NCBI GenBank assembly: GCA_021789605.1
Contig: JAJYJI010000002.1
Location: 62,001-126,000, forward strand
Source of the DNA: a bacterium
GTDB taxonomy: Bacteria; SZUA-79; Acidulodesulfobacterales; Acidulodesulfobacteraceae
Length of the DNA: 64,000 nucleotides
Direction: 5' to 3'
Positions within the stretch are counted from its first letter, which is position 1, and every line of letters begins with the position of its first letter. This document shows positions 20,742 through 30,932 of the stretch, one piece after another. Both the position numbers and the translations under genes were made by a program. The notes beneath the pieces were generated by a model. The model was not told where the DNA came from, made no database searches, and saw only the letters and a program-made list of their open reading frames with translations.

Positions 20742-21650
20742 ATGTTAAAAATTATGCCGGAAACTGCCGTGATTGCAAAAATTATTAAAATAGCAAAAAA
20801 AATCGCTAATGAAATTAAAAAGCCTGACGGAGCCGGCAACGGTTTAAAATTAATTCGCGGAAAGGGCGGATTCGGTTTAATGGGCGTAATAGCGGGACTT
20901 TTAATAATATCTATTATGGCTGCGGCGGCGATACCGACATTGGCGGGATATTACAAGCTTGAGCAGGCAAAAGCGGCTATAAATGAAGAAAACAGCCTTA
21001 TAAACGCGGAAAACCAGTATCAGATGGCTTCATATTCAAATTATGCGGAACAGGGAAGCGCGCAGTCAAATAACGACTATTTCGGCACGCTGTCCGAAAT
21101 GACCCGCGGGCTAAATATCCTGCCGTCCGACAAACAGCAATATTTTCTGCCTCAGGGAATATCTTTGTCGCTTGCAAGCTACGGCGGCAACGTCAACTGC
21201 ATACAAAAAAACATAGGAGGCAACGTCATAACGGAATGTTTGGGCGACGAAGGAAGCGGGCAATACGAAATTTTAACCTACGGACTGAATAATCCCGAAC
21301 TTTCGGCTTACGTGCCGATGTTTGAAAACGGCATTAAAGGCGGCATTTCAAGTTATGCGTCAAATACGGGGATACTCACGACGCAGGTCAGCGTGCCTTT
21401 CGGCTTCAGCGCGTATCCCAAAATTAATAACGGCGGAAGCGGAAATTCCGGCAATACGGCGGCAGGCGCGGGTAGTAACAGCAACAGCAACAACGGCGGA
21501 GGCAACAGGGGTAGCGGGGGCGGCAGCCAGTTGGACGAATATCTTTGGAGTCAGGTTCCGCCTTTAGGTACGCCGGGCTATTCGGCGGCAATGGCGCAAG
21601 CTCGGGCGGCTTCTCAGGAATTGTGCGGCGACTCCGGCGTAATATGCTGA
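20742..21650 (+). CDS. Type IV pilin-like protein with long leader
   Basis: 302 residues. A basic 43-residue leader ends in Lys-Gly-Gly, followed by FGLMGVIAGLLIISIMAAAAIPTL, a prepilin-type hydrophobic helix (residues ~44-67). If PilD-like peptidase cuts after Gly43, position +5 is Gly48 in place of the usual Glu. The mature part has two Cys pairs' worth of cysteines (in VNCIQKN, TECLGD, ELCGDSGVIC) and a Gly/Asn/Ser-rich tract near 226-258 before a short C-terminal domain. No pilus assembly genes are near. The ribosome site is a purine run (GGGGAGGGGGGG) just before the ATG. It could be a minor pilin or pseudopilin. Confidence 0.7.
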   Translation: MLKIMPETAVIAKIIKIAKKIANEIKKPDGAGNGLKLIRGKGGFGLMGVIAGLLIISIMAAAAIPTLAGYYKLEQAKAAINEENSLINAENQYQMASYSNYAEQGSAQSNNDYFGTLSEMTRGLNILPSDKQQYFLPQGISLSLASYGGNVNCIQKNIGGNVITECLGDEGSGQYEILTYGLNNPELSAYVPMFENGIKGGISSYASNTGILTTQVSVPFGFSAYPKINNGGSGNSGNTAAGAGSNSNSNNGGGNRGSGGGSQLDEYLWSQVPPLGTPGYSAAMAQARAASQELCGDSGVIC

Positions 21651-21748
21651 CCGTGCCGCCGGTTAATTATTTAACCGCATAAACGTCCGGCGATATAATC
21701 CTAAGCTTTCCGCCATTTTACGATGACAAAAAAGCGGCGGAAAAGCGT

Positions 21749-24442
21749 TTACCTTTCATTGAAAATTTTCCCCTTAAGCATTTCGGCGCTTTGCTCCCAT
21801 GTAAGCCATTTTATATCACCCGATTTCGGCTCTTCGCCTTTCCCGTATAATTTAAGCCGGTTAATTACCGCGCCGGCTAAATCTACCGGTCTTAATCCGT
21901 CGAAGTAATATACGGATTCTCCGGCGATTTCTTTAAATACCGGAATATTTCTGGCAATAACGGGCAGGTTATAACGGGCAGCCTCTATTAAAGGCAGTCC
22001 GAAACCCTCGCCTTCGCTTGCGGCGATTAAGCACGAACTTGCTTTGTATATTTTGTCCAGATATTCGTCGCTTATACCCTTAAGCCAAAATAAACGGACG
22101 CCTAATTCTTTGTGCTTTTTAATTTTCCTGACGACTTCTTCCGTCATCCATCCTTCTTTCCCGACGAAAACAAGCTTTGCGTCTAAACCTCGCTTCCATA
22201 AATACTCAAAAGCTTTAAGCGTCTGCAAATGCCCCTTTCGCGGTTCTATAGTCCCGACCGATAAAAAAACGGCGGAATTTCCGGCGCATAAAATGGAGCA
22301 AACATTTTCTTGTTCGGCTTCAGCTTGAGTTTGGGTTTCTTTATTTTTACCGCCTTGATTTACATAGGTGCGTCCTTCGCCCGTCGAGGCATTTACGCTT
22401 GCGCTACTTACGATATCCGCGCCGATGTGAAAATAGCTCACGGTCAAAGAATTTACTTTTTCGGGAAAATTAAGTTTTATCCATTTTTTTACTTCGTTTG
22501 CCGTTGAATTAGATATGCATATTAAGGAATTGGAAACTTCGACGGTTGCCGTCAGCCATTCCTTCATAATGCCGAAAATATTTTTAGGCCACCATTCCGG
22601 GTTCGTAACCGGCAGGATATCGTATATTATCGAATATATTTCTATTCCGTGAATATTGTATTCGTAAAGTATGTTTTTTGCGGCGGGCATCAAATCCGGC
22701 GCTAAGTCCAAACACAAAAATATGTCGCCCGACAAGGGCTCTATGACGTTTTCGTTTTTTGTTTCGTTCTCTTTTGCGCCGTCTCCCGCCGTATGGAACT
22801 TCCGCATAAAATTATTCGCGTAGCGAAAAGACTTTCCGTCGAAATATACCGCTTTAACCGCATAACCCTCCGGAGGATTTTTAAGTAAATTTATCAATAT
22901 ATTTCTTACAACCCTTTGAATTCCGGTTTTAGCGTCTCTTCTAGCAAGCTCGGAAACGTCCGCGAAAAACTCTTTTTGCTTTCGGCGGCAATAATTAGCG
23001 TTGTTTTTGTTTATACAAATTGCGGCGTTTAATAAATTTAAATTCAGTTCATGCCGCGGCATTTTTCTGCTTGCATGTTTGCTTATCGGCACGATTGCAT
23101 TTATAGACGCAATAGAACCGATAAGTTTATGGTAAGAACTTTTACAATAGTCTTCGGCATCATTTTCTTTATGCCCGGAAACCGTTTTTTTGTTAAACGT
23201 TAATTCTAGCGCATCTACCGCTTTTTTTGCCGTAATATCCCATGAAAAATCTTTAGACCTTTCTTTTCCGTAACGCTTCATATCCGATAAAAATTTTTTA
23301 TCGGAAAGCGCCTTAGACATGGCTTCGGAAACAGATAATGCGTTTGAAGGGTCGAACAGCGCGTCTTTCCTGTCTAATATTTCCGGTATGCTAGAAGTAT
23401 CCGACGCGATAACGGGAGCGCCGCAATTCATCGCCTCCAGAATCGGCAGCCCGAAACCCTCGTAAAGCGAGGGGAAAACAAAAAGCTCCGTATTTTTATA
23501 AAGGGCGGTCAGTTCGTCGTCTTGAACGTATCCGGTAAATATTACGTTTTTTATCCCTATCTTATTTGCCCGTATTTTTTTTATCAGCTTTCTTTTAATG
23601 TCTTCCGGTATGGAACTTGCGATAACCATGGAATATTCCGCGCGTATTTTTTTCGGAAGCAGGGCATAGGCATCGATAAGCGTTTCGACGTTTTTACGGC
23701 TGTCGAAGCCGCCGGGAGCATACATTATATATTTACGCCCTATATTAAAACGGCTTAATATATAGTCGCGGCTTTCTTCGCTTTTTTGCGCCCCGCCGGA
23801 CGTATCGTCCGCGCAATAAAAAAACTTCTCGTCAACAGCTGCCGATATATTTACTACCGAGTTTTTATCTAATTCAAGTTCTTTTACCGCCTCGTCCATG
23901 GAATACCCGGAAATAGCCATCAGCAAATTGGCTTTTTTCAGGTGTTCTATTTTGCCGTAATACCATTTTTTATAATAAGGGTCGCATAGATAAGCGTCTT
24001 TATGGATTAAAGGTATAACGTCGTAAAGAATAACCGCGGTAGGAACGTAAAAATCGCCGCCGGGTTTAGGAACCGAAGTAACTATATCGTCCCCCCATCC
24101 TTCAAAAAGCGAAGCGATAACTAATGCGTCCGGCTTAACAAGGGCTATGGCTTGTTCACGTATTAATTCGGCGGCGCGCGTACGCCAGGCGTTTAAGCCG
24201 TTCATCTCCGCTACCGGTCCGGGAACGGAAAAAACTTTTATGTTATTTTCGGGAATAAGCCCTTTAAACGCGCTGCGTATTTCGGGAACAGTTCCGGGAA
24301 AACGGTCGCTTAAAAAAATAAATATTTCATGCCTGTCCGCCGCAGTCCTTGCTATCGCCAAAGCTATGGATTTGGAGTACCTTCCTATTCCGCGGAATCT
24401 GCTTTCGCCCTGTACCGCCTGAAGGTCTATCGCTATTTTCAT
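21749..24442 (-). CDS. Bifunctional glycosyltransferase, two GT4 domains
   Basis: 897 residues with two complete GT4 enzymes. Domain 1 (~1-425) starts MKIAIDLQAVQGESRFRGIG and has E-x7-E in YEGFGLPILEAM near 327-335. Domain 2 (~485-897) starts FFADVSELARRDAKTGIQ with the TGIQRVVRN motif, has GTIEPRKGHLQTLKAFE and E-x7-E in GEGFGLPLIEAA near 810-818. Such double enzymes often build a disaccharide repeat of a homopolymer, for example mannan or rhamnan O-chains. It is the last gene of the 35.6-21.7 kb run. Confidence 0.9.
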   Translation of the reverse strand: MKIAIDLQAVQGESRFRGIGRYSKSIALAIARTAADRHEIFIFLSDRFPGTVPEIRSAFKGLIPENNIKVFSVPGPVAEMNGLNAWRTRAAELIREQAIALVKPDALVIASLFEGWGDDIVTSVPKPGGDFYVPTAVILYDVIPLIHKDAYLCDPYYKKWYYGKIEHLKKANLLMAISGYSMDEAVKELELDKNSVVNISAAVDEKFFYCADDTSGGAQKSEESRDYILSRFNIGRKYIMYAPGGFDSRKNVETLIDAYALLPKKIRAEYSMVIASSIPEDIKRKLIKKIRANKIGIKNVIFTGYVQDDELTALYKNTELFVFPSLYEGFGLPILEAMNCGAPVIASDTSSIPEILDRKDALFDPSNALSVSEAMSKALSDKKFLSDMKRYGKERSKDFSWDITAKKAVDALELTFNKKTVSGHKENDAEDYCKSSYHKLIGSIASINAIVPISKHASRKMPRHELNLNLLNAAICINKNNANYCRRKQKEFFADVSELARRDAKTGIQRVVRNILINLLKNPPEGYAVKAVYFDGKSFRYANNFMRKFHTAGDGAKENETKNENVIEPLSGDIFLCLDLAPDLMPAAKNILYEYNIHGIEIYSIIYDILPVTNPEWWPKNIFGIMKEWLTATVEVSNSLICISNSTANEVKKWIKLNFPEKVNSLTVSYFHIGADIVSSASVNASTGEGRTYVNQGGKNKETQTQAEAEQENVCSILCAGNSAVFLSVGTIEPRKGHLQTLKAFEYLWKRGLDAKLVFVGKEGWMTEEVVRKIKKHKELGVRLFWLKGISDEYLDKIYKASSCLIAASEGEGFGLPLIEAARYNLPVIARNIPVFKEIAGESVYYFDGLRPVDLAGAVINRLKLYGKGEEPKSGDIKWLTWEQSAEMLKGKIFNER

Positions 24443-24487
24443 TATGAAATATATCTTATAAATTATGCCTGCTTTTTTTGACGCTTT

Positions 24488-24787
24488 TCATTTTTTTTCG
24501 GATATTTTAACTGCTTCGCATAAGTCTTTATAAATCTTTGAAACTTCAGGAGGAAGTTCCGATAATTTTAAATCTATCTTAATCTTTTCTCGGGCTTCGT
24601 CTATATCCCCATGGATAAGCCCGTAATTTACCGTAAATCTTCTTAACCTGTTTTTGACAAAAGGAAATGAATTTAATGTTTTTTTTGCGTAATAGGTTGC
24701 CGCAGAATTTTTTAAAATAATCTTGGCTATGTAAAAAAGCGGCTTTTTTAATGCTTTTTTTATTAAATTTTTAATCTTTTTTAGCAT
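24488..24787 (-). CDS. Small basic hypothetical protein
   Basis: 99 residues, rich in Lys at the N-terminus (MLKKIKNLIKKALKKPLFYI) with an amphipathic helix that could sit on the membrane surface. No family recognised. The ATG overlaps the stop of the preceding double-GT gene by 1 bp, so it is translationally coupled to it. 45 bp separate it from the next GT gene. Likely an accessory of the glycan machinery, by location only. Confidence 0.65.
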   Translation of the reverse strand: MLKKIKNLIKKALKKPLFYIAKIILKNSAATYYAKKTLNSFPFVKNRLRRFTVNYGLIHGDIDEAREKIKIDLKLSELPPEVSKIYKDLCEAVKISEKK

Positions 24788-27246
24788 TAAATATATTCGT
24801 CCAGTCTGTTTTTAAAATTTTTTGCTATCGATTTCCAGCTAAAATGCGATTCCACATATTTTCTTGCGTTATAGACATACGCATCGTCGCGACTGTTTAA
24901 ATATTCTGAAATAGCGTCGGGAAAATTCTCCATATCGGTCAAGCCTATCATTTTGTTTTCCGGTATTCCGGCTGAGTCGCTTATCCCGCTTATAACGCCC
25001 CTTGCCCCGAAATAACTGGATAGCAAAGGAATGCCCGCCGCCATATAATCCAAAATTTTTAAGTTCGTTCCCGAACCTGAAATAATAGGATTAAGGGCAA
25101 GGTCGGCAAAAGATAAATAAAAAAATTTTTCGTCGTCTTCGACGAGTCCGGTAAATCCTACATTATCGGGACAAAGAGCAAGCTCTGCTTTATCCGTCTT
25201 ATAGTGGTCGCCGACGCCTCCAAGGACTATGAATCTGTATTCAGGAAGTTTTCGGGCGGCGGCGATTATTTTATCCGCCGCTTCTATATTAGGCTTATGC
25301 CAGCTGCCCATGAAAAATATAATTTTTTCATTTTCTAACCCCAATTTTTTCTTTATTTCTTTTCTGACTGCCGGAGGCGTAAAAATTACGGAATCTAAAT
25401 CGACCCCGTTGGGAACTATCAAGACTTTATCCGGTTTTAAGTTTAAGCCGTATATTTTTTGCATATTGCCGGCGTCTTCCATGGAACAAAACGTAATTAA
25501 ATCAGAATAAAGGCAGGCTTCTTTTTCAGTTTCAAACAGATAATTTGCAATTTTTTCGCTTTCGTTATTTTTCTCCATCATCTGCTTTTTAAGCTCGTAC
25601 TCTACGTTATGAGACTCGTATATTAAAAAATTCCTTTCGTGTCTTTTCGCCAAAGATAACAAAGGGTAAGTATATGGATGGGATGCAATTAAAACCTCGG
25701 ATTCCAGCGAATATTTTTTTGCGGTATCGACATATTCCGATATATCCTTATAAAAATACAGCATTGCCAAATCCGTCGCGAATATGCCGATTTTATCCTG
25801 CATCTTTTTTTCTTTTTCTTCAAATTTCTTGGATTTTGGGATTCTGTTCTCGAAAAGGTTTGGGGCTATCTCCTTTCTAAAACCGGTATCGTTGCTGCCG
25901 GTCAAAGATATTATTTCTATATCGTAATATCTGGCAAGCTCCTTATATAAATAAAAAATCCTGTTCTGTCCCCCTCCCATAGGCGGGTAGATAGGATAAG
26001 TGGTCGAAACGGTAATTTTTTTTCTTTTATTTTTTTGATTATTATTAGTTTTAATTATATTATAACTATGCTTATAATTATTTTGTTCTTTAGCGGTCGC
26101 AATGCCGGTAACGCCAAACAATGACTGGACCGTATTTTCCCATGTTATAAGTTCTGCTTTCTTTTTAGCCCGGGTCCCCATTTCACGCATTAAATCAGTA
26201 TTTAAAGCGGCTTTTTCTATAAGCCCTTTTAAAGCATCTGCAGCGGGTTCGCAGACGAAGCCTGTTTTGCCGTCCTCTACGAATTCAAGCACGCCGCCGG
26301 AATCCTTAAAAGTAATCACCGGCTTTCCGCACATCATTGCTTCTAATGTTACAAGCCCGTAATCTTCTTCATAAGGTATGAAAATTACCGCCAAAGCGCC
26401 TGCGTAATAATCCGTTAAGTCCTTATCCCCTACGTAACCTACCAGTTCTATCCTCGGGTCGCCTTTCGAAATTTCTTTTAATTCATCCATAAGCGGTCCG
26501 GTTCCTACTATTTTTAAAGGAACATTTACGCCGGTTTTAAGGTATGCCTCGATAATTGTCCTTATTCGCTTTGCTTCGTCGAGCCTGCTTACCGCCAAAA
26601 AATATCCGTAGTTCCCTTCCTTGAAATTTTCTAAATTTGAAGGGGGATATATAACGTTTACGGTTGCGGACGGAGGAAAATACTCTTTTCTCTCCGCTAC
26701 GGTTTTAGATATTGCGGAAAAACTCTTAACTCCCTCCATGGCTTGTTTGTCGAAAAAACCTATTATTTTTTTAATAAATGGTCCCGGAAACGCGTAAGCT
26801 TCTTTAGGTATTTTTTTATCTTCCTCAAGCTCGAAAAGCATTTCAAACAAAACGCCGGGGGAAGACAGCGGCTTTTCCATATAATTTAAAATATTCTTAA
26901 TTTTTCCGGCTTTAAAATCCGCGGGGATGTGAATTTTTGACTGGTCGTACATATCGTATAACCCTCTCAGACAGTGCAGCATGTATATATGATGATTTTC
27001 GTGCTTTATCATCCATGCCGGATACTTGCAAGTTATAACCGAGTCGAAATGACTTGCGTCAAATGCGTAAAATTTATAATACGCGCGGATTAAATTCCAA
27101 AAATTGTCTTCCTTGACCGGAATTTTAATAAGTTCGCACTGGTGGGTCGTATTTTTGTTTATATAGCTTTGAATGCCCCAGTAAAATTTTTCGGCTCCTC
27201 CGACGGTAAAAGGAATGGGGCTAGGCGCTATCAGTCCTATTCTCAT
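24787..27246 (-). CDS. Bifunctional glycosyltransferase, two GT4-like domains
   Basis: 819 residues. Domain 1 (~1-385) starts MRIGLIAPSPIPFTVGGAEK and has the E-x7-E region EEDYGLVTLEAM near 290-300. A Lys/Asn-rich linker (~390-410) leads to domain 2, which starts KKITVSTTYPIYPPMGGGQN and has the donor-site string FMGSWHKPNIEAA. Its C-terminal motif SGSGTNLKILDYMAAGIP replaces a standard E-x7-E, as in many GT4 relatives of the sugar-transferase/PEP-CTERM type. It starts within the stop of the methyltransferase gene (27246), indicating coupling. Different pairing of domains from the 21749 protein suggests separate linkages. Confidence 0.88.
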   Translation of the reverse strand: MRIGLIAPSPIPFTVGGAEKFYWGIQSYINKNTTHQCELIKIPVKEDNFWNLIRAYYKFYAFDASHFDSVITCKYPAWMIKHENHHIYMLHCLRGLYDMYDQSKIHIPADFKAGKIKNILNYMEKPLSSPGVLFEMLFELEEDKKIPKEAYAFPGPFIKKIIGFFDKQAMEGVKSFSAISKTVAERKEYFPPSATVNVIYPPSNLENFKEGNYGYFLAVSRLDEAKRIRTIIEAYLKTGVNVPLKIVGTGPLMDELKEISKGDPRIELVGYVGDKDLTDYYAGALAVIFIPYEEDYGLVTLEAMMCGKPVITFKDSGGVLEFVEDGKTGFVCEPAADALKGLIEKAALNTDLMREMGTRAKKKAELITWENTVQSLFGVTGIATAKEQNNYKHSYNIIKTNNNQKNKRKKITVSTTYPIYPPMGGGQNRIFYLYKELARYYDIEIISLTGSNDTGFRKEIAPNLFENRIPKSKKFEEKEKKMQDKIGIFATDLAMLYFYKDISEYVDTAKKYSLESEVLIASHPYTYPLLSLAKRHERNFLIYESHNVEYELKKQMMEKNNESEKIANYLFETEKEACLYSDLITFCSMEDAGNMQKIYGLNLKPDKVLIVPNGVDLDSVIFTPPAVRKEIKKKLGLENEKIIFFMGSWHKPNIEAADKIIAAARKLPEYRFIVLGGVGDHYKTDKAELALCPDNVGFTGLVEDDEKFFYLSFADLALNPIISGSGTNLKILDYMAAGIPLLSSYFGARGVISGISDSAGIPENKMIGLTDMENFPDAISEYLNSRDDAYVYNARKYVESHFSWKSIAKNFKNRLDEYI

Positions 27247-28544
27247 TAAGGTTTTACTCCTATTACGGAATAATCCATTTCATTGTAAAAATTTTCTTTT
27301 ATAAACCTGTTGTTTTCGTTTTCTTCGGCTACTTCGTGAAAATCCGAATATTTATTCATTCTTTTAACCGTAACGTTAATAAAACCCCTGTCTTCGGCTA
27401 TAAATTCCATGGTAGCGGGAACTAAAGGCTTGATATGGGAAGGGTCGATGTAAAAAGTGCATGCGCCTACCATAAGATTTTCAGGATTCGGCGTTTCAAA
27501 AATAATTATGCCTCCAGATTTTATGACTCTGAACGATTCGTCCAGAACGGCGACTGCATTTTTAAAAGGCATATGTTCCAGTATGTGAAAACCCGTTACG
27601 GCGGACAGCGACGACGGCGGAAGGCTTCTCATATATTCCAATGCGTTTGCCTTCGATGCTTCAAGACTAAAACCGGCGCATAACTCCACCATGACTTCGT
27701 TCGTATCTACTCCCGAAGCCTTAATTCCTTTTTCGCCGAGCAGTTCAAGCCATTCCCCCCTTCCGCATCCCAAATCTAAAACCGGTGCGCTTCCGGTTTT
27801 ATCTAAAGCCTCCATTATATAGGGTAGATAGGCTTTCTGCCTGTTTTTAATGTCCTGCCTCGTGCCCCTGAACTTATCTTCAAACGTCAGATACAGGGCA
27901 TCCAGAATACTGTCGTCTTCTTTTATTATAGCTTGGGCGGCAGAAGCGTAATTACCTCCGACATCGCGCATCTTGCGGAATTCCTCCAAAAGCCTCATAA
28001 TCCTTCTTTGCATATCGACGATATTTGTTTTATGCGCGCCTATGTTCCTAAAAATATCCTTGACGGCGGCATCGGATTTATCGGTTTTGTTTATTAATAC
28101 GCCTATTTCCGAATCCATGGAGTCCATCCTGCCGATGATGTTTCGTACGTTTTCATCTAATAGATGCCGTATGTTTTTTGTTTCGGCTAAAAGTTCCAGC
28201 CTTGACAAAGACAGTTCCTGCAGTACGTCTAATATCGCGTTGCTAACGTTTCTCTGCTCCCTGAACAAAATTTCATAAAATTTAAGGATAATTTTTTGCA
28301 ATATTTTGCTTTTATTTATCGGAAACCTGTTTAACGCGTCAGGTATTTTCGTTCTAATCCGCGACTTGGCCCTAGAGTCGTTAATAGACAAATTAATACG
28401 GTTCGTTTTATCGGCGCCGCCGTCCGCGCCGCCGATATCATTGGCGAGATTATCCGCAGCGTGATTATCCGCCCTGTTCTGTTCCGCCACGGTTCGCACT
28501 TTTTGCATAATTTCCCCTACGCTTGCGCCGTTAATTTTATCCAT
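27246..28544 (-). CDS. SAM-dependent methyltransferase with N-terminal coiled coil
   Basis: 432 residues. An N-terminal ~100-residue polar region and a helical stretch (~110-215) rich in Leu/Arg/Glu look coiled-coil. The C-terminal Rossmann methyltransferase has motif I LDLGCGRGEW near 254-263, Asp in SGVDTN, and GFHILEHMPF and PNPENL strings. The lead-in TFEDKFRGTRQDIKNRQKAY is typical of methyltransferases in O-antigen loci. A coiled-coil methyltransferase recalls WbdD-type chain terminators that cap the glycan and set its length, but no kinase domain is present. Role as terminal cap is inferred. Confidence 0.82.
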   Translation of the reverse strand: MDKINGASVGEIMQKVRTVAEQNRADNHAADNLANDIGGADGGADKTNRINLSINDSRAKSRIRTKIPDALNRFPINKSKILQKIILKFYEILFREQRNVSNAILDVLQELSLSRLELLAETKNIRHLLDENVRNIIGRMDSMDSEIGVLINKTDKSDAAVKDIFRNIGAHKTNIVDMQRRIMRLLEEFRKMRDVGGNYASAAQAIIKEDDSILDALYLTFEDKFRGTRQDIKNRQKAYLPYIMEALDKTGSAPVLDLGCGRGEWLELLGEKGIKASGVDTNEVMVELCAGFSLEASKANALEYMRSLPPSSLSAVTGFHILEHMPFKNAVAVLDESFRVIKSGGIIIFETPNPENLMVGACTFYIDPSHIKPLVPATMEFIAEDRGFINVTVKRMNKYSDFHEVAEENENNRFIKENFYNEMDYSVIGVKP

Positions 28545-28602
28545 AAAATAATAAGCCTCTTTTATTTACTTTTTAAAATTTAATTTATTAAATATTTTAA
28601 CT

Positions 28603-30882
28603 TTAAAAATATCCGAAACTCCTCAGCTTATCCATTATGGAGTCTTTTTCGGAAGACCTCCCCGAGCGTTCCGGTCCGTTCATATCCGACTTGCCGGTGC
28701 ACGGCTCGCAGTCTAAACTGCGGTATCCTTCGTCGTATAAGCCGCAATAAGGTATGCCTTCGGCTCTTATGAAATTCCATATGTCTTTCTCGGTAAATTG
28801 CAGTATGGGATGCACTCTGGTATGCGTCGGATTATCCCTTTCTGAAAAAAAAGTTTCGTCCGACCTTGCCGGATGCTCGTCTCTTCTTACCCCTGTCATT
28901 AAAGCTTTTAATTTTAAATCCGTAACCGCTTTTTTTAGCGGAACGGTTTTAAACTTCAAACAGCATTCTTCCTTGCTCAAATCTGCCTTAATATTCATTA
29001 GGGAGTCTTTTTCCGAAAAAACCCGCAGGTCCAAAGCCCATTCGTTTTTAATTCTGCCGATAAAAGCGTAAATTTCTTTAAACTCTAGACCGGTATCTAT
29101 ATTGATAACCTTAAAAGGAATAATCCCGTTAAACGCTTTTTTTATCAGATAAAGCAAAACCGTGGAATCCTTTCCGCCGGTAAACCCAACGCCTATGTCT
29201 TCGCCGAACCTTCTGCGGGCTTCCTTAATCGTTTCCAAAGCCGAATCTATTTTGCGGCTTAATCCGCTTGCGTTTCCACCGCCTGCATTTTCTTCTTTTG
29301 CCGCCGCTTCTTTTTCTGCCGCCGCCGCGGTATTTATTATGCCGGACGGGATATCGTAGCCGTCGCCGAAGCCGCTCTCGTCATCCTGAAATACGTTTTC
29401 GGACTCGGCGCAGTCCTTTTCGAGTTTATCCAGCGTTTTTACGTAATCCGTCCTTTCCTGTTCCGAAACGTCCAGCGGCGTGTTTTCGAGAGGGTCGTTT
29501 ATCAAATCGTATTTATAAACGTAATCCGGAATTTTTAATCCGGCTTTTTCCATGCTGCCCCAAAACTCGTCAAAAATATCTTTCCTCGAATACTTTTGCG
29601 AACCGAGCATATTTAATTTTGCGGACAGCCCCTCTTTGTCCTCGAAGCGCAGCAGGATATTCCTGTATAGCGACTTCACGTAATCCGCGTCGCTGTTTTT
29701 AAAACCCTGCGTCCTTGCGTCGAAGGACTCGTAAGAGCCACCGTTTTCAATGTAATTTCCTGAAAAAACAATCTTTTTATCCTTAAACCTCAAACATCTT
29801 TGAAATAAAAAATACTCGTCCGAAGAATCGCGCTTCGCAATCACGGGTCTGCCGTCTTCGCCCGACAGGGCGCCTTCGCCTCCCAAATAATTATTTTGCT
29901 TCCATACTTCGGAATAAACGTAATCCCTGTCGTGAAAATAAAGTCCGTCTATATCTCCGCAAACAAATGATGGATTTATGCCCGCCTGCGATAAAACCGA
30001 AGGAAAAATATCTGTTATGGAAACCATGTCCTTCCGCGACCCCGCCTTCATATTAGGACCGTGAAAAATAAGCGGAACGTGAGTTACTTCGTCGTATAGT
30101 TCCCCCGCATGGGAAAAATAATCGGGGTCGTCAATTGAAACGCGTCCTTCGCCGTGGTCGGACGTAATAGCGTAAACGTTGTCGTCGTCGAAAAAACTAT
30201 ACTTTTTTAAAAAACCGGCGGTCGTTTTAAATCTCCCGCCGTCGAATTTATTGACACCTTCTATATAAGGCTCGAAAAGTATTTTTACGTCGCTTTTAAT
30301 TTTGCCGGCAAATTCTCGCCAAATTTTATGCGGTTCTTTTTCTTTTAAATTTAAATCGTAATCTTTATCCGCCTTTTCGATAAATTTAAAATAATCGCCG
30401 TTATAGTTATTGTCGGGCGGACATTCTGAAAACAAGTAAGGCTCGTGGACGTCGAAAAAATGGATAAAAAGAAAAACTTTTTCGTTTTTCATCCCGTCCA
30501 GCAGTTCAAAAAGCTGCGCGTCGTTTCTGGTTATTTTATAGTCGAAGCCCCTTGCAAGCCCGAGCGGCTCGAACAGTTCTGGAATATCCGTGCTGAAAAC
30601 CGTTTTATACCCGCTCTTTTTAAATATTTCGGCTAAGGTAACGGACTTATCGCTTAATTTTTTGTAATAGTAAGGCCTTACTCCGTGATGCTGCGGCAAA
30701 AGACCGGTGAACATCGACGCATGCGCGGATGTAGTATAGGTATTGGTGCTGAAGCAATTTTTAAAAACGGCGGCTTTTTCGGAAATTTCGTTTATTACGG
30801 GCGTATTTACTTTATTTCCCGCTCCTATGCAGTCGTATCTTAAATTGTCTATGGAAATCAGCAATACTTTATCGCACGGCAT
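28603..30882 (-). CDS. AlkP/sulfatase-like domain fused to PP-loop (PAPS reductase/CysD-like) domain, copy A
   Basis: 759 residues. Residues ~1-330 are an alkaline-phosphatase-superfamily (PF00884-like) domain: metal-site start LLISIDNLRYDC, the nucleophile region TYTTSAHASMFTG and metal-site DHGEGR. At the position of the formylglycine Cys/Ser sits Thr50, and the usual Arg is His54, so it is not a classic sulfatase. Residues ~545-759 are a PP-loop ATP-pyrophosphatase: FTGGKDST near 563-570, TGVRRDEHPARS, and YRSLDCEPCT near 720-728. The CysH catalytic tail ECGLH is absent. Between the two lies a ~200-residue linker region. A ~50-bp gap separates it from copy B, and it is followed by the methyltransferase. 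Confidence 0.85.
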   Translation of the reverse strand: MPCDKVLLISIDNLRYDCIGAGNKVNTPVINEISEKAAVFKNCFSTNTYTTSAHASMFTGLLPQHHGVRPYYYKKLSDKSVTLAEIFKKSGYKTVFSTDIPELFEPLGLARGFDYKITRNDAQLFELLDGMKNEKVFLFIHFFDVHEPYLFSECPPDNNYNGDYFKFIEKADKDYDLNLKEKEPHKIWREFAGKIKSDVKILFEPYIEGVNKFDGGRFKTTAGFLKKYSFFDDDNVYAITSDHGEGRVSIDDPDYFSHAGELYDEVTHVPLIFHGPNMKAGSRKDMVSITDIFPSVLSQAGINPSFVCGDIDGLYFHDRDYVYSEVWKQNNYLGGEGALSGEDGRPVIAKRDSSDEYFLFQRCLRFKDKKIVFSGNYIENGGSYESFDARTQGFKNSDADYVKSLYRNILLRFEDKEGLSAKLNMLGSQKYSRKDIFDEFWGSMEKAGLKIPDYVYKYDLINDPLENTPLDVSEQERTDYVKTLDKLEKDCAESENVFQDDESGFGDGYDIPSGIINTAAAAEKEAAAKEENAGGGNASGLSRKIDSALETIKEARRRFGEDIGVGFTGGKDSTVLLYLIKKAFNGIIPFKVINIDTGLEFKEIYAFIGRIKNEWALDLRVFSEKDSLMNIKADLSKEECCLKFKTVPLKKAVTDLKLKALMTGVRRDEHPARSDETFFSERDNPTHTRVHPILQFTEKDIWNFIRAEGIPYCGLYDEGYRSLDCEPCTGKSDMNGPERSGRSSEKDSIMDKLRSFGYF

Positions 30883-30932
30883 CTAATTACGCAACCCTCC
30901 CTAATCCCTATCCTTGCTTATTCTTAAAAATC

